Assembly (NCBI GenBank): GCA_945873195.1
Contig: CAMCDA010000022.1
Span: 1 to 35,022, forward strand
Source: Asaia bogorensis
Lineage (GTDB): Bacteria; Pseudomonadota; Alphaproteobacteria; Acetobacterales; Acetobacteraceae
Direction: 5' to 3'
DNA length: 35,022 nt
This document shows, piece by piece, positions 1 through 7,173 of this stretch; position 1 is the stretch's first letter, and the number at the start of each line of letters is the position of its first letter. A model generated the notes under the pieces. It did not search any database. It saw only the letters and a program-made list of their open reading frames with translations, and had not been told where the DNA came from. The translations under genes and the position numbers were made by a program.

Positions 1-141
1 ATTGTCCAGCAGGTCATCGCCGAGGCCGGTCAGGCCGAAGGCACGGAACGCGACATGATCGTGGCGAATCTGTCGCGTGCCCTGCTCGAAATTCGGAATT
101 TCCTGAAGCGCCAGCACGCCAACGAGCCGGGCGCCGTCTGA
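1..141 (+). CDS. C-terminal fragment of an unidentified protein
   Basis: Frame 1 is open from the window edge to TGA at 139-141 and gives 46 residues ending EPGAV. The segment is mostly helical in character (VIAEAGQAEG, MIVANLSRALLEIRNFLKRQ) with mixed charge and no recognisable motif. Codon use is GC-rich at third positions, like the other genes here, so it is probably the real 3' end of a gene that starts outside the window. I do not recognise the family. A GC hairpin at 160-178 follows it and could end its transcript. Confidence 0.5.
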   Translation: MVQQVIAEAGQAEGTERDMIVANLSRALLEIRNFLKRQHANEPGAV

Positions 142-159
142 GCAGACTATCGGTTCGGC

Positions 160-178
160 GGCCGGCATTGGGCCGGCC
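160..178 (+). terminator. GC hairpin after the truncated gene
   Basis: GGCCGGC (160-166) and GCCGGCC (172-178) form a perfect 7-bp stem around a 5-nt loop, 18 bases after the stop at 141. No T-tract follows, so a terminator role is only suggested by position. Confidence 0.35.
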
Positions 179-196
179 CCGTTCGGGTCTTCCATA

Positions 197-298
197 TCAG
201 AAGGGGTATTTCTCGACGGCCGGGACGGTGGCGCGCGGCAGTCTGTGCAGGCCGAGGCCCGACTTCCACAGATCTCCGCCCTTGCTGGCGGCGGGCAC
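197..298 (-). CDS. Possible short ORF or gene remnant, 33 aa
   Basis: On the minus strand, GTG at 298 opens a 33-codon frame ending TGA at 197-199. The C-terminal part (GGDLWKSGLGLHRLPRATV...KYPF) reads like a real protein terminus. A GGGAGGG lies 11 bases before the GTG, which is rather far for a ribosome site. The same frame stays open upstream of the GTG without any ATG. It could be a short gene after the stress-protein gene, or the tail of a lost gene. I do not recognise it. Confidence 0.2.
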   Translation of the reverse strand: MPAASKGGDLWKSGLGLHRLPRATVPAVEKYPF

Positions 299-351
299 AA
301 CAAAAACCCACCCTCCCGCCAGACTGAGACCTTGTCCTATGGTTCGGCGAC

Positions 352-783
352 CTATCGCAGCAGGGTCACCGGCATCTTGGCCTGACCGGCCACGTCACGG
401 GCGACCGATCCCAAAAGCAGCCCAGTCATTCCACCCAGGCCGCGCGTGCCCATGACGATCTGGCTGCAGCCCAGCTTGTCGGCGAACGCCACCACGGTGT
501 CCGCGGCCTGGCCCACGCCGACGTGGAGATGCGGCTTCAAACCCGTTGCCTCCACCTGCTTCGCCGCCTCGGACAGGACCTTCATCCCCTCCTCCCGGTG
601 ATAGCTTTCGATCTCGGACTGGGACACCAGCGACGCGGCCACGCCGCGCACGGCTGGTTGCACGTTCAGCAGGTGGATCTCCACCGGCGCGCCATGGGCG
701 GCCATGTCGAGCACGAACTGCACCGCGTTCCGCGCATGCTCCGACCCGTCGGTGGGAACCAGGATACGACGCACGTCGCTCAT
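352..783 (-). CDS. Universal stress protein, UspA family
   Basis: This 143-aa protein is a single Usp domain of usual size. It starts RRILVPTDGSEHA, the typical first strand and loop. It carries the complete ATP-binding signature G-2x-G-9x-G-S at G112, G115, G125 and S126, so it should be of the nucleotide-binding type. Usp proteins are cytoplasmic, usually dimeric, and help cells survive stress or starvation; the specific role here cannot be read from sequence. Its ATG overlaps the stop of the TerC-family gene by four bases (ATGA, 780-783), so the two are probably translationally coupled. It is the last gene of the minus-strand run that begins with the tct genes. Confidence 0.93.
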   Translation of the reverse strand: MSDVRRILVPTDGSEHARNAVQFVLDMAAHGAPVEIHLLNVQPAVRGVAASLVSQSEIESYHREEGMKVLSEAAKQVEATGLKPHLHVGVGQAADTVVAFADKLGCSQIVMGTRGLGGMTGLLLGSVARDVAGQAKMPVTLLR

Positions 784-1505
784 TTCTTGTCCTCCGGCGC
801 AAGGTCAACCGGCGCATGGTGCTTGGCCTTCGCGCGCTTGGCCAACACCAATCCGACCACCACCACGAAAGCCGCCAGCAGGGGCCGAGCAACCAGTTCC
901 TGTATATGGATATCGAATGGGATGTTGGTGTGCACAACCTCATCGCTCACGATAATTTCACCCGCGATCCAGCCCAGCAAGCCGCCGCCGGCGATCACCA
1001 GGACCGGGAAGCGGTTGAGGATGCTCAGCACCAACTGGCTGCCGAACACGATCATCGGTACGCTGATGATGAGACCCAGGATGATCAGCAGCATGCTGTC
1101 CTTGGCCACAGCGGCGATGGCCACGACGTTGTCCAGAGACATCACGGCATCCGCGATGGTGATGGTCTGGATCGCGCCCCAAAGATTGGATTTGGCGGCG
1201 ACGCTGTCCTCTCCGGCCTCTTCCTCGGGGACCAGCAGCTTAATGCCGATATACAGCAGCAGCAGCCCGCCCACCAATTTGAGGTAGGGGATCGCGAGCA
1301 GCCAGACGATCAGCACCGAGAAGACGATACGCAGCACGATGGCCGCGCCGCTGCCGCCAAGGATCGCCCATTTTCTCTGCTCGGGCGGCAAGGATCGGCT
1401 CGCCAGGGCGATGACCACCGCATTATCGCCAGACAACAGGATGTTGATCCCGATGATCTGCATCAAGGCCGTCCAGAAGAACGGCGTACCAAATTCAGCC
1501 AGCAT
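780..1505 (-). CDS. TerC-family integral membrane protein (YjbE-like)
   Basis: The 241-aa protein has about seven hydrophobic segments. It carries the acidic intramembrane motifs typical of TerC/Alx/YjbE proteins: LLSGDNAVVIALA near residue 25 and MSLDNVVAIAAVA near residue 123. Members are linked to metal export (manganese in several studied cases) or tellurite resistance. The length and the lack of a CBS domain fit the short YjbE-type branch. The cytoplasmic loop around residue 95 is acidic (PEEEAGED) and the C-terminus is charged. The gene lies 63 bases after tctA and overlaps the Usp gene, so it may be read with both. Substrate not determinable from sequence. Confidence 0.9.
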   Translation of the reverse strand: MLAEFGTPFFWTALMQIIGINILLSGDNAVVIALASRSLPPEQRKWAILGGSGAAIVLRIVFSVLIVWLLAIPYLKLVGGLLLLYIGIKLLVPEEEAGEDSVAAKSNLWGAIQTITIADAVMSLDNVVAIAAVAKDSMLLIILGLIISVPMIVFGSQLVLSILNRFPVLVIAGGGLLGWIAGEIIVSDEVVHTNIPFDIHIQELVARPLLAAFVVVVGLVLAKRAKAKHHAPVDLAPEDKK

Positions 1506-1568
1506 GGTTCCTCGACATGGTTGCGCCGCCCCGAGGGACAGCGGATCCGACCTGATCGCGCAGGAGGG

Positions 1569-3080
1569 TTATTCTTGGAATACGTCCTCCCGTCCACGGC
1601 GGACGGATGGTAAAATGACCAAAATCAGCAATCCGAGGGATGCAAGCAGCAGCCCGAGGCTGATCGGCCGGTCAATGAACGTCATCAGGTTGCCCCGCGA
1701 GATCTGCAACGCTCGGCGGAGGTTCTCCTCCATCATCGGGCCGAGGATGAATCCGAGCAGCAGCGGCGCGGCTTCGAACCCCAGCTTGACGAACAGATAG
1801 CCCATCAGGCCGAACATGGCGGTGAACAACACATCCACCGGCGAGTTGTTCAGGCTGTAGATACCGATCGCGCAGAAGATGATGATCGCCGGGAACAGGA
1901 ACTTGTAGGGCACCTTCAGAAGCTGCACCCAGATCCCGACCAGCGGCAGGTTGATGATGACCAGCATCAGGTTGCCGAGCCACATGCTGGCGATCATGCC
2001 CCAGAACAAGGCGGGCTGCTTGACCATGACCTGCGGCCCCGGCGTGATGCCCTGGATCGTCATGGCCCCGATCATCAGCGCCATCACCGGGTTCGACGGA
2101 ATGCCCAACGTCAGCAGAGGGATGAAAGACGATTGCGCGGCGGCGTTGTTGGCCGCTTCCGGCCCCGCCACGCCCTCGATCGCGCCCTTGCCGAAGCGGG
2201 ACGGATCCTTCGCGATCTTCTTTTCCAGCGTGTAGGAGGAGAACGAGGCCAGCACCGAGCCACCGCCCGGCAGGATGCCCAGAAAGGACCCCACGCCCGT
2301 GCCGCGCAAAATCGGCCAACTGGAGGCCTTGAGGTCCGCCATCGTCGGCATCAGCCCATGCACGCGATGGATCTTCGCCTCGCCTTCCGGGTTGCGGGCC
2401 GAGCGTTCAAGATTGGTCATGATCTCGGCCATGCCGAACAGGCCCATTGCAACGGCGACGAACCCGATACCATCCGCCAGCTCGGGCAGGCCGAAGGTAA
2501 AGCGCGCGGCGCCGGACGTGACGTCCTGGCCTACCAGCCCCAACAGCAGCCCGAGGATGATCATCGAGACGGCCTTGATGACCGAACCGGATGCCAGCAC
2601 GACGGCGCCGATCAGGCCGAACACCATCAGGGAGAAATACTCGGCCGCGCCGAACTGCTGCGCGATCGATGCCAGCGGCGGGCCGACCAGGGCAATACCC
2701 ACGGTAGCGACGCTGCCCGCAAAAAACGACCCGATCGCCGCGATCGCCAATGCCGCCCCCGCTCGGCCCTGACGCGCCATCGCATGGCCGTCCAAGGCGG
2801 TGACGACCGAGGATGACTCGCCCGGCACGTTCAGCAGGATCGCGGTGGTGGAGCCGCCATACTGGGCACCATAATAGATGCCGGCCAGCATGATCAGCGC
2901 GCCTTCCGGCGGCAGGTTGAAGGTGATCGGCAGCAGCATCGCGACGGTGGCCAGCGGGCCAATCCCGGGCAGGACGCCGATCAGCGTGCCCAGCAGCGCG
3001 CCCACCAGGCAGAACAACAGGTTATTGACGGTGCCCGCGATGGAAAAGCCGAGCGCGAGGTTGGAGATGAGGGATTCCAT
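1569..3080 (-). CDS. tctA: Tripartite tricarboxylate transporter, large membrane subunit TctA
   Basis: The 503-aa protein is the large permease of a TctCBA-type secondary transporter, driven by an ion gradient. It has about a dozen hydrophobic helices and the family signatures: [17 protein letters not shown] near the N-terminus, [20 protein letters not shown] near residue 70, and the related second-half motif [17 protein letters not shown] chose the ATG at 3080 ([11 protein letters not shown]) because it gives normal family length and sits five bases after the tctB stop. The open frame upstream of it merely overlaps tctB. Substrates of the family are citrate and other carboxylates; which one is used here is unknown. 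Confidence 0.95.
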   Translation of the reverse strand: MESLISNLALGFSIAGTVNNLLFCLVGALLGTLIGVLPGIGPLATVAMLLPITFNLPPEGALIMLAGIYYGAQYGGSTTAILLNVPGESSSVVTALDGHAMARQGRAGAALAIAAIGSFFAGSVATVGIALVGPPLASIAQQFGAAEYFSLMVFGLIGAVVLASGSVIKAVSMIILGLLLGLVGQDVTSGAARFTFGLPELADGIGFVAVAMGLFGMAEIMTNLERSARNPEGEAKIHRVHGLMPTMADLKASSWPILRGTGVGSFLGILPGGGSVLASFSSYTLEKKIAKDPSRFGKGAIEGVAGPEAANNAAAQSSFIPLLTLGIPSNPVMALMIGAMTIQGITPGPQVMVKQPALFWGMIASMWLGNLMLVIINLPLVGIWVQLLKVPYKFLFPAIIIFCAIGIYSLNNSPVDVLFTAMFGLMGYLFVKLGFEAAPLLLGFILGPMMEENLRRALQISRGNLMTFIDRPISLGLLLASLGLLILVILPSVRRGREDVFQE

Positions 3081-3085
3081 TGGTG

Positions 3086-3538
3086 TCAGCCCCACTCCGG
3101 CAGGATAAGCAGGGGAAGCCCCAGCAGCCAAATGAACAGCACGGCCGACATGACGGACAGACCGAGCGCCAGCAACAGGGTCGGAATCGGGCGTGATCCC
3201 GGCGCCGCAAGGCTGGAAATCGCGGTCGTCGCCAGGATCGCCAGAACCAGGCCTCCGCCTTGCAGCAGCAGGGCGAAGGCGATCAGCGCGGCACAAAGCG
3301 CGACCAACGGCCGCCAGGCCCAGGGCTCAAGCTTCGGTCCGTTGGTGATGAAGCCTCGCAGCGCGATCAACGCGCCCAGGCCCAGCAGGACCCAACTGAG
3401 CACGGTCGGCAGATAGCCGGGCCCCATGCGCACAAGCCGGCCCATCGCCAGGTCAGCTGCCAGGTACCGCGCGACCAAGGCGAGGGCGATCAGGAACAGC
3501 CCCGCGGCGAAATCCTGTTGATTGCGAAGACGAATCAC
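3086..3538 (-). CDS. tctB: Tripartite tricarboxylate transporter, small membrane subunit TctB
   Basis: The 150-aa protein has about four transmembrane helices and the TctB layout: a short charged N-terminus, RNQQDFAAGLFLIALA, the RMGPGYLPTVL turn after the first helix, and a hydrophobic C-terminal half. I chose the GTG at 3538 because it gives normal TctB length and overlaps the stop of the preceding small gene by four bases (GTGA). The frame remains open further upstream, but the residues there are arginine-rich and unlike TctB. Stop-to-start distance to tctA is five bases. It works with TctA and a periplasmic TctC-type receptor. Confidence 0.88.
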   Translation of the reverse strand: MIRLRNQQDFAAGLFLIALALVARYLAADLAMGRLVRMGPGYLPTVLSWVLLGLGALIALRGFITNGPKLEPWAWRPLVALCAALIAFALLLQGGGLVLAILATTAISSLAAPGSRPIPTLLLALGLSVMSAVLFIWLLGLPLLILPEWG

Positions 3539-3744
3539 GAGGAGGACGATCCGGTGCTGGAGCGGGACGCCGAGGCATGCCCGCACCGTACCTGGATGCG
3601 GGCCGCGCGACGCGGTCGCATGGCCCAGGCAGTCCATCCCAGGATGACCACGGCGATCAGAAGCATCGACAGGTCCGACGCCGAGGCCGCCAGTACCACG
3701 ACGATCAACCCGAGCAGCGCGGCGAGAACCGCGTGAACAACCAT
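3535..3744 (-). CDS. Small two-helix membrane protein in the tct operon
   Basis: This 69-aa ORF lies between tctC and tctB. The chosen ATG at 3744 (MVVHAVLAAL) is preceded by GGGAGG at a proper distance; an ATG seven codons upstream would swallow that site. Residues 3-22 and 26-43 are strongly hydrophobic, giving two probable transmembrane helices. A basic segment (RPRRAARIQVR) and a serine-rich tail follow. The TGA overlaps the tctB GTG by four bases, which points to translational coupling. Standard tctCBA operons do not need such a gene and I do not recognise a family. It could be a fourth transporter component or a remnant. Confidence 0.6.
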   Translation of the reverse strand: MVVHAVLAALLGLIVVVLAASASDLSMLLIAVVILGWTAWAMRPRRAARIQVRCGHASASRSSTGSSSS

Positions 3745-3847
3745 TTCCCACCTCCCATTCCGCAAGCGCTTCTGAGGACGCTTTCAGCAACCGGTTCCGT
3801 CTATCACCGACCCGTGATGTTCACCAAGGGCCGGCGCGCCGCCATTG

Positions 3848-4822
3848 TCAGTCGAGCTGCGCGCCCGACGCCTTCACGATCGGAGCCCACTTCGCCAGTT
3901 CAGCCTTGACGAAGGCAGCCAGCTTTTCCGGGTTCGAATCCGGGGTCGGATCGACGCCGGTATCCTGCAGGCGCTTGATCACGACCGGATCGGCGAGCGA
4001 CCGTTGCATGGCATCCACCAGCTTCGCCACGATCGGCGCGGGCGTCTTGGCCGGCGCGAAAATCGCGTTCCAGGTGTAGCATTCGTAGCCCTTCACGCCC
4101 TGCTCCTGAACCGTCGGCAGGTCGGGCAGCGCACGAGGGCGCGTCGCGGTGGCGGATGCGAGCGCGCGGATCGTGCCGGACTGGATCTGCGGCAGCGCGG
4201 TCGGCAGCCCATCGAACGCCATCGGGATCTGGCCGGCGGCAAGGTCGTTCATCATCGGGGCAGAGCCACGATAGGGCACATGCTCGATATCCAGGCCGCC
4301 AACGGACATTTTGAAGCTCTCCCCGCACAGATGCAGGATGCTGCCCATGCCAGAGGACCCGTAGCTGTACTTGCCGGGGTTGGCTTTCAGCAGGGCGATC
4401 AGTTCCGCGACGTTCTTCACGGGAACATCCTTATGGACCGCGAGCACCCCGGGGGTGACGCCGACCTGGCCGATCGGCTCGAAATCCCTCACGGCGTCAT
4501 AGGGGATTTTCTTGTACAGCAGCGGGTTGATGGCGTGCGTGGATACGGTCGCCATCAGCAATGTGTAGCCATCGGGGGGCGACTTCGCGACGATGTCGGC
4601 GCCGAGGTTGCCGCCGGCGCCCGGCCGGTTGTCGATGATGATCTGCTGGCCGAGGATTTCCCCCATCCGCGCGCCCATGATGCGCGCCACGATATCGGTC
4701 GGACCGCCCACGGCGAAGGACACGACCATGCGGATCGGTTTCGACGGAAACTTGTCCTGGGCCTGCGCGGGCAGGGACACCAGACATGCCAAGGCCGCAC
4801 CGGCCAGGAAGCGCAGACGCAT
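3848..4822 (-). CDS. tctC: TctC/Bug-family periplasmic solute receptor
   Basis: The 324-aa precursor starts with a signal peptide (MRLRFLAGAALACLVSLPAQA, cut after AQA). It then shows the Bug fold markers: FPSKPIRMVVSFAVGGPTDI near residue 25, the GQQIIIDNRPGAGGNLGAD motif, SPPDGYTLLM, and HVPYRGSAPMMNDLAAGQ. GGAGG precedes the ATG. Bug receptors bind carboxylates or similar small molecules in the periplasm. Being first in an operon with tctB and tctA, this one is the natural partner of that permease. It is clearly more divergent from the two receptors at 5007 and 7174 than those are from each other. Confidence 0.93.
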   Translation of the reverse strand: MRLRFLAGAALACLVSLPAQAQDKFPSKPIRMVVSFAVGGPTDIVARIMGARMGEILGQQIIIDNRPGAGGNLGADIVAKSPPDGYTLLMATVSTHAINPLLYKKIPYDAVRDFEPIGQVGVTPGVLAVHKDVPVKNVAELIALLKANPGKYSYGSSGMGSILHLCGESFKMSVGGLDIEHVPYRGSAPMMNDLAAGQIPMAFDGLPTALPQIQSGTIRALASATATRPRALPDLPTVQEQGVKGYECYTWNAIFAPAKTPAPIVAKLVDAMQRSLADPVVIKRLQDTGVDPTPDSNPEKLAAFVKAELAKWAPIVKASGAQLD

Positions 4823-4995
4823 TATATAGACCTCCGTGTAGGGGGCAGGCCTGACGTTACCCGCCAGCCATTGGCGCGTCGTGTATCATCGCAAATCCAC
4901 GTTGGCCATGCCGATTGCGCGGCCCAACACAGCGATGTAGGCCAGAAATCGCGCAATCGCCGGGGCGACGAATGACCCTGGCGGATAACAATTGA

Positions 4996-5009
4996 CGGAG
5001 GTCAACATG
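4996..5009 (+). promoter_or_regulatory. Ribosome binding site that decides the receptor start
   Basis: CGGAGG at 4996-5001 sits five bases before ATG at 5007. This favours 5007 over the in-frame TTG at 4992 and puts the signal peptide at the true N-terminus. Confidence 0.7.
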
Positions 5010-5981
5010 ACGACGAGACGCCTGTTCACCATGGCCGCGCTCGCCGCGGGATGGGCCGGGACCCGATCCAGCGCATCCGCCCAACCCGCCCCGGCGTGGC
5101 CCACCAAACCCGTGCGCGTGATCGTCAACTACCCGCCCGGCGGCTCCACCGACAATGCCACCCGCCCGTTCATGGACCGGTTGTCGCAATCGATGGGCCA
5201 GCAGTTCATCATCGAGAACAAGGGGGGCGCGTCCGGTGCCGTGGGGGTGGAGGCCGGGGTCAGGTCACCCCCGGATGGCTATACATTCTTCGCGACACCC
5301 GTCGCCTCGCTCACGATTCTGCCGAACGCGCGCCCCACGGCCTATGATCCGTTCAAGGACATGGTTCCGGTCGCCTGGCACGCCGATTCAACGCTGGTCT
5401 TCGCCATCCACCCATCGATCCCGGCCAACACGATGGCCGAGTTCGTTGCCTATGCGAAGAAGAACCCGGGCAAGGTCAATTTCGGGTCCTCGGGCCTCGG
5501 CACGCTGACACAGATGATCTGTGAGGTTGTGAACAAGGAAGCCGGCATCGACATGCTGCACGTGCCCTATCGCGGCGGCGCGGAATCCCTGACGGATTTC
5601 CTCGGCGGGCAGGTGCAGGTGTTCGCGGAGGGCAATGTCCTGCCGCATGTGCAGGCGGGCAAGGCGAAGCTGCTCGCGGTGGTAGACATGGTGCGGCACC
5701 CGGACTTCCCCAACGTACCGACGCTGAAGGAAGTGTTCCCGAACGCCGATATCCAGAACTGGTTCGGCATCTTCGCCCCCGCCGGCACACCCCAGCCGAT
5801 CGTGCTGAAGATGGCTGATGAAATCGCGAAGGCCGCGAAAAACCCCGAGTTGCAGGCGCATCTTCTGCGGCTCGCCCTCCGCTCCAACGGCGCGGGGCCG
5901 GACGTGCTTGCCGCGCGGCTGCGTCAGGACTTCGATCTTTACGGCAGGCTGGTCAGGGAACTGAAGATCAGGATGGATTGA
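5007..5981 (+). CDS. Bug-family periplasmic solute receptor (paralogue A)
   Basis: The 324-aa precursor has an N-terminal signal (MTTRRLFTMAALAAGWAG, with a cut near ASAQ). It carries the Bug motifs WPTKPVRVIVNYPPGGSTDN, GQQFIIENKGGASGAVG, SPPDGYTFF and HVPYRGGAESLTDFLGGQVQV. It has no membrane genes next to it on the same strand, as is common for expanded Bug sets, so it may share a TctAB permease or act as a sensor-type receptor. It is very similar along its whole length to the receptor at 7174, and both end in the same IRMD. The pair is most simply explained by duplication. Confidence 0.92.
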   Translation: MTTRRLFTMAALAAGWAGTRSSASAQPAPAWPTKPVRVIVNYPPGGSTDNATRPFMDRLSQSMGQQFIIENKGGASGAVGVEAGVRSPPDGYTFFATPVASLTILPNARPTAYDPFKDMVPVAWHADSTLVFAIHPSIPANTMAEFVAYAKKNPGKVNFGSSGLGTLTQMICEVVNKEAGIDMLHVPYRGGAESLTDFLGGQVQVFAEGNVLPHVQAGKAKLLAVVDMVRHPDFPNVPTLKEVFPNADIQNWFGIFAPAGTPQPIVLKMADEIAKAAKNPELQAHLLRLALRSNGAGPDVLAARLRQDFDLYGRLVRELKIRMD

Positions 5982-6020
5982 GTCGCCCGGCCGGCGTTAC
6001 GTTATCGATTGTGGCCGGGA

Positions 6021-6422
6021 TCAATGGCCCCGGTCACGTCGGACGTTTCGCGGGATACGTCCAAAGAGCCAGACAAGAATTGGACGTCCCCGCAGGAAGA
6101 GCCGGTACGACAATTCAAGGACCGACAGGACCCCAGGGATCGCCGCCGCGCGGGCCGCCCAGCGCCAACGCGGAAGCCGAGCCCAAAGTTCGACGAATGC
6201 CGCGGCGCCAGAAAGAAGCGCTCCATTTCCAGCACGAACATGAAAGCGTTCCATCGCTCGGCTTTGGGTCAGACCAACAGGAACGGCTGCATCCGGTTTC
6301 GAGACATCAATGAACGATAGCGCTCCTAGACTGTCCTTCCGACGGTAATAGCCGATCTCCGCCCGACACAACGGACAGGAGCCATCAAAATACACCGTCG
6401 ATCTGGTGGCTTCGGATTTCAT
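6021..6422 (-). CDS. DCC-family thiol-disulfide oxidoreductase (DUF393)
   Basis: The 133-aa protein opens with VYFDGSCPLCRAEIGYYRR, the DCC (DxxCxxC) signature, with cysteines at 16 and 19 placed as in thioredoxin-like enzymes. DUF393 proteins are small predicted thiol-disulfide oxidoreductases; few have been studied and substrates are not known. The hydrophobic stretch near residues 92-118 ends in FLRGRPILVWLFGR, so membrane association is possible. AGGAGG lies just before the ATG. It follows the small membrane protein at 6493 on the same strand after 70 bases, so the two may work together. It converges with the receptor gene that ends at 5981. Confidence 0.85.
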   Translation of the reverse strand: MKSEATRSTVYFDGSCPLCRAEIGYYRRKDSLGALSFIDVSKPDAAVPVGLTQSRAMERFHVRAGNGALLSGAAAFVELWARLPRWRWAARAAAIPGVLSVLELSYRLFLRGRPILVWLFGRIPRNVRRDRGH

Positions 6423-6440
6423 GAATGCCTCCTGATCTTC

Positions 6441-6469
6441 GGGGCGGCAGGTCCCGCCCGCGCCGCCCC
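6441..6469 (-). terminator. Inverted repeat between the small membrane protein and the DCC gene
   Basis: GGGGCGGC (6441-6448) and GCCGCCCC (6462-6469) form a perfect 8-bp stem with a 13-base loop. It lies after the stop at 6493 and just before the DCC ribosome site. No T-tract is present; it may be a terminator, an attenuator or an RNA stability element. Confidence 0.35.
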
Positions 6470-6492
6470 TTCAAAACCGCCCGTGTCGGCGC

Positions 6493-6801
6493 TTATTCGT
6501 GCTCTCCATCAGCACGGCGCCCGGCACCGCGGATGAACACCTGAGGGCTTCTCGCAGCGGTCGTGAGGGTTGCAACCGTTATCGCCACCGCGGCGATCAA
6601 TACCGTATGCCCCACCAGGCTCGCCGCGAGGAACGTGTAGCTGCCGATTGCGAGCGAAAAGCTGACCGCCCACATGAACCCCAGGGCCTGCAAGACGTAG
6701 TGCCTTACGGCGACGTCGGGAATGTTGCGCAGCGGGCTGACTTCATGATTGAAAATGAAATCCCACGCATAAACGACAGTCGCGCTGATTCTTTCGAACA
6801 T
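6493..6801 (-). CDS. Small membrane protein of unknown function
   Basis: The 102-aa protein has an amphipathic N-terminus (MFERISATVVYAWDFIFNHE). Two to three hydrophobic segments follow from about residue 33 to 85 (LQALGFMWAVSFSLAIGSY, FLAASLVGHTVLIAAVAITV), and the tail is basic then acidic (RGAGRRADGEHE). No enzyme motif is visible and I do not recognise a family. The ribosome site (AGAGAG) is modest. It is first in a probable two-gene unit with the DCC protein, which suggests a joint role at the membrane, but this is inference from position only. Confidence 0.6.
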   Translation of the reverse strand: MFERISATVVYAWDFIFNHEVSPLRNIPDVAVRHYVLQALGFMWAVSFSLAIGSYTFLAASLVGHTVLIAAVAITVATLTTAARSPQVFIRGAGRRADGEHE

Positions 6802-6973
6802 GATATGGCTACTCTCTCTTGAAATGGAAAAGTGGTTTTTCTGGCTACGACTGATTGGGGACAGAAAAATTGATCAACGAGTCGTTGTGTCTTACGGCGT
6901 CCTCCATCCGTTGGATCACTCGGGCATCACGAAACGCCTGATTCCCCAGTCCAATGAAGGCTGGGGCTTGAGA
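6802..6973. other. Non-coding stretch with a 13-bp palindrome
   Basis: No credible gene is seen here. The only open frame (plus strand from 6800) has no ribosome site and does not resemble the Bug receptors until its last third. CAACGA-G-TCGTTG at 6875-6887 is a perfect odd palindrome lying about 75 bases upstream of the minus-strand gene starting at 6801. It could be an operator for that gene. The region is less GC-rich than the genes, as promoter regions are. Confidence 0.35.
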
Positions 6974-7096
6974 GATGGGAATGTGCCGCGTATCCGGGCC
7001 CGGCGGAGCCTTCCGACGCCGGACTTCCCCAACGCGCCGCCACTGAAGGACGCCAATATCCGGAACTGGTTCGGGACCCTCGCCCCCGCCGGGATG
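6974..7096 (+). pseudogene. Decayed C-terminal fragment of a Bug receptor gene
   Basis: The plus frame reads DGNVPRIRARR, then PDFPNAPPLKDANIRNWFG, then TLAPAGM. This matches the intact receptor at 5007 at its EGNVLPHVQAGK, HPDFPNVPTLKE, ADIQNWFG and IFAPAGTP segments. The DNA is also clearly alike (for example CCGGACTTCCCCAAC in both). Relative to the intact copy it has lost the stretch between the first two segments and about 12 bases before the NWFG motif. Nothing upstream in the frame resembles a receptor and the tail after APAG is unrelated. It is the scar of a third receptor copy, just upstream of the one at 7174. Confidence 0.75.
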
Positions 7097-7173
7097 TTGC
7101 TGCTTCGCGCGCCCGGGCGTTAGGCTGGGCTCCATAAGGTCGGGCGCTCGTACCGGCCAACAGGGAGACGACC

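Noticed and set aside
546-1613. Long plus-strand open frame opposite the TerC-family and stress genes
   Set aside because: It is antisense to two well-supported genes. Its composition (Arg, His, Gln, Asp rich) is what reverse frames of GC-rich genes give, and there is no ribosome site.
3928-3942. GGGTTCGAATCC, the consensus of a tRNA T-arm
   Set aside because: It lies inside the tctC coding region. No acceptor stem, anticodon arm or CCA surrounds it, and the receptor frame is intact.
4983-4995. GCGGATAACAATT, identical to half of the E. coli lac operator
   Set aside because: Only 13 bases match, there is no second half and no LacI-family gene in the window. Chance similarity upstream of a receptor gene is more likely.
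6800-7123. 107-codon plus-strand frame over the receptor remnant
   Set aside because: Only its last third resembles a Bug receptor and with deletions. The front has no ribosome site and lacks signal peptide or family motifs, so it is treated as a pseudogene fragment.
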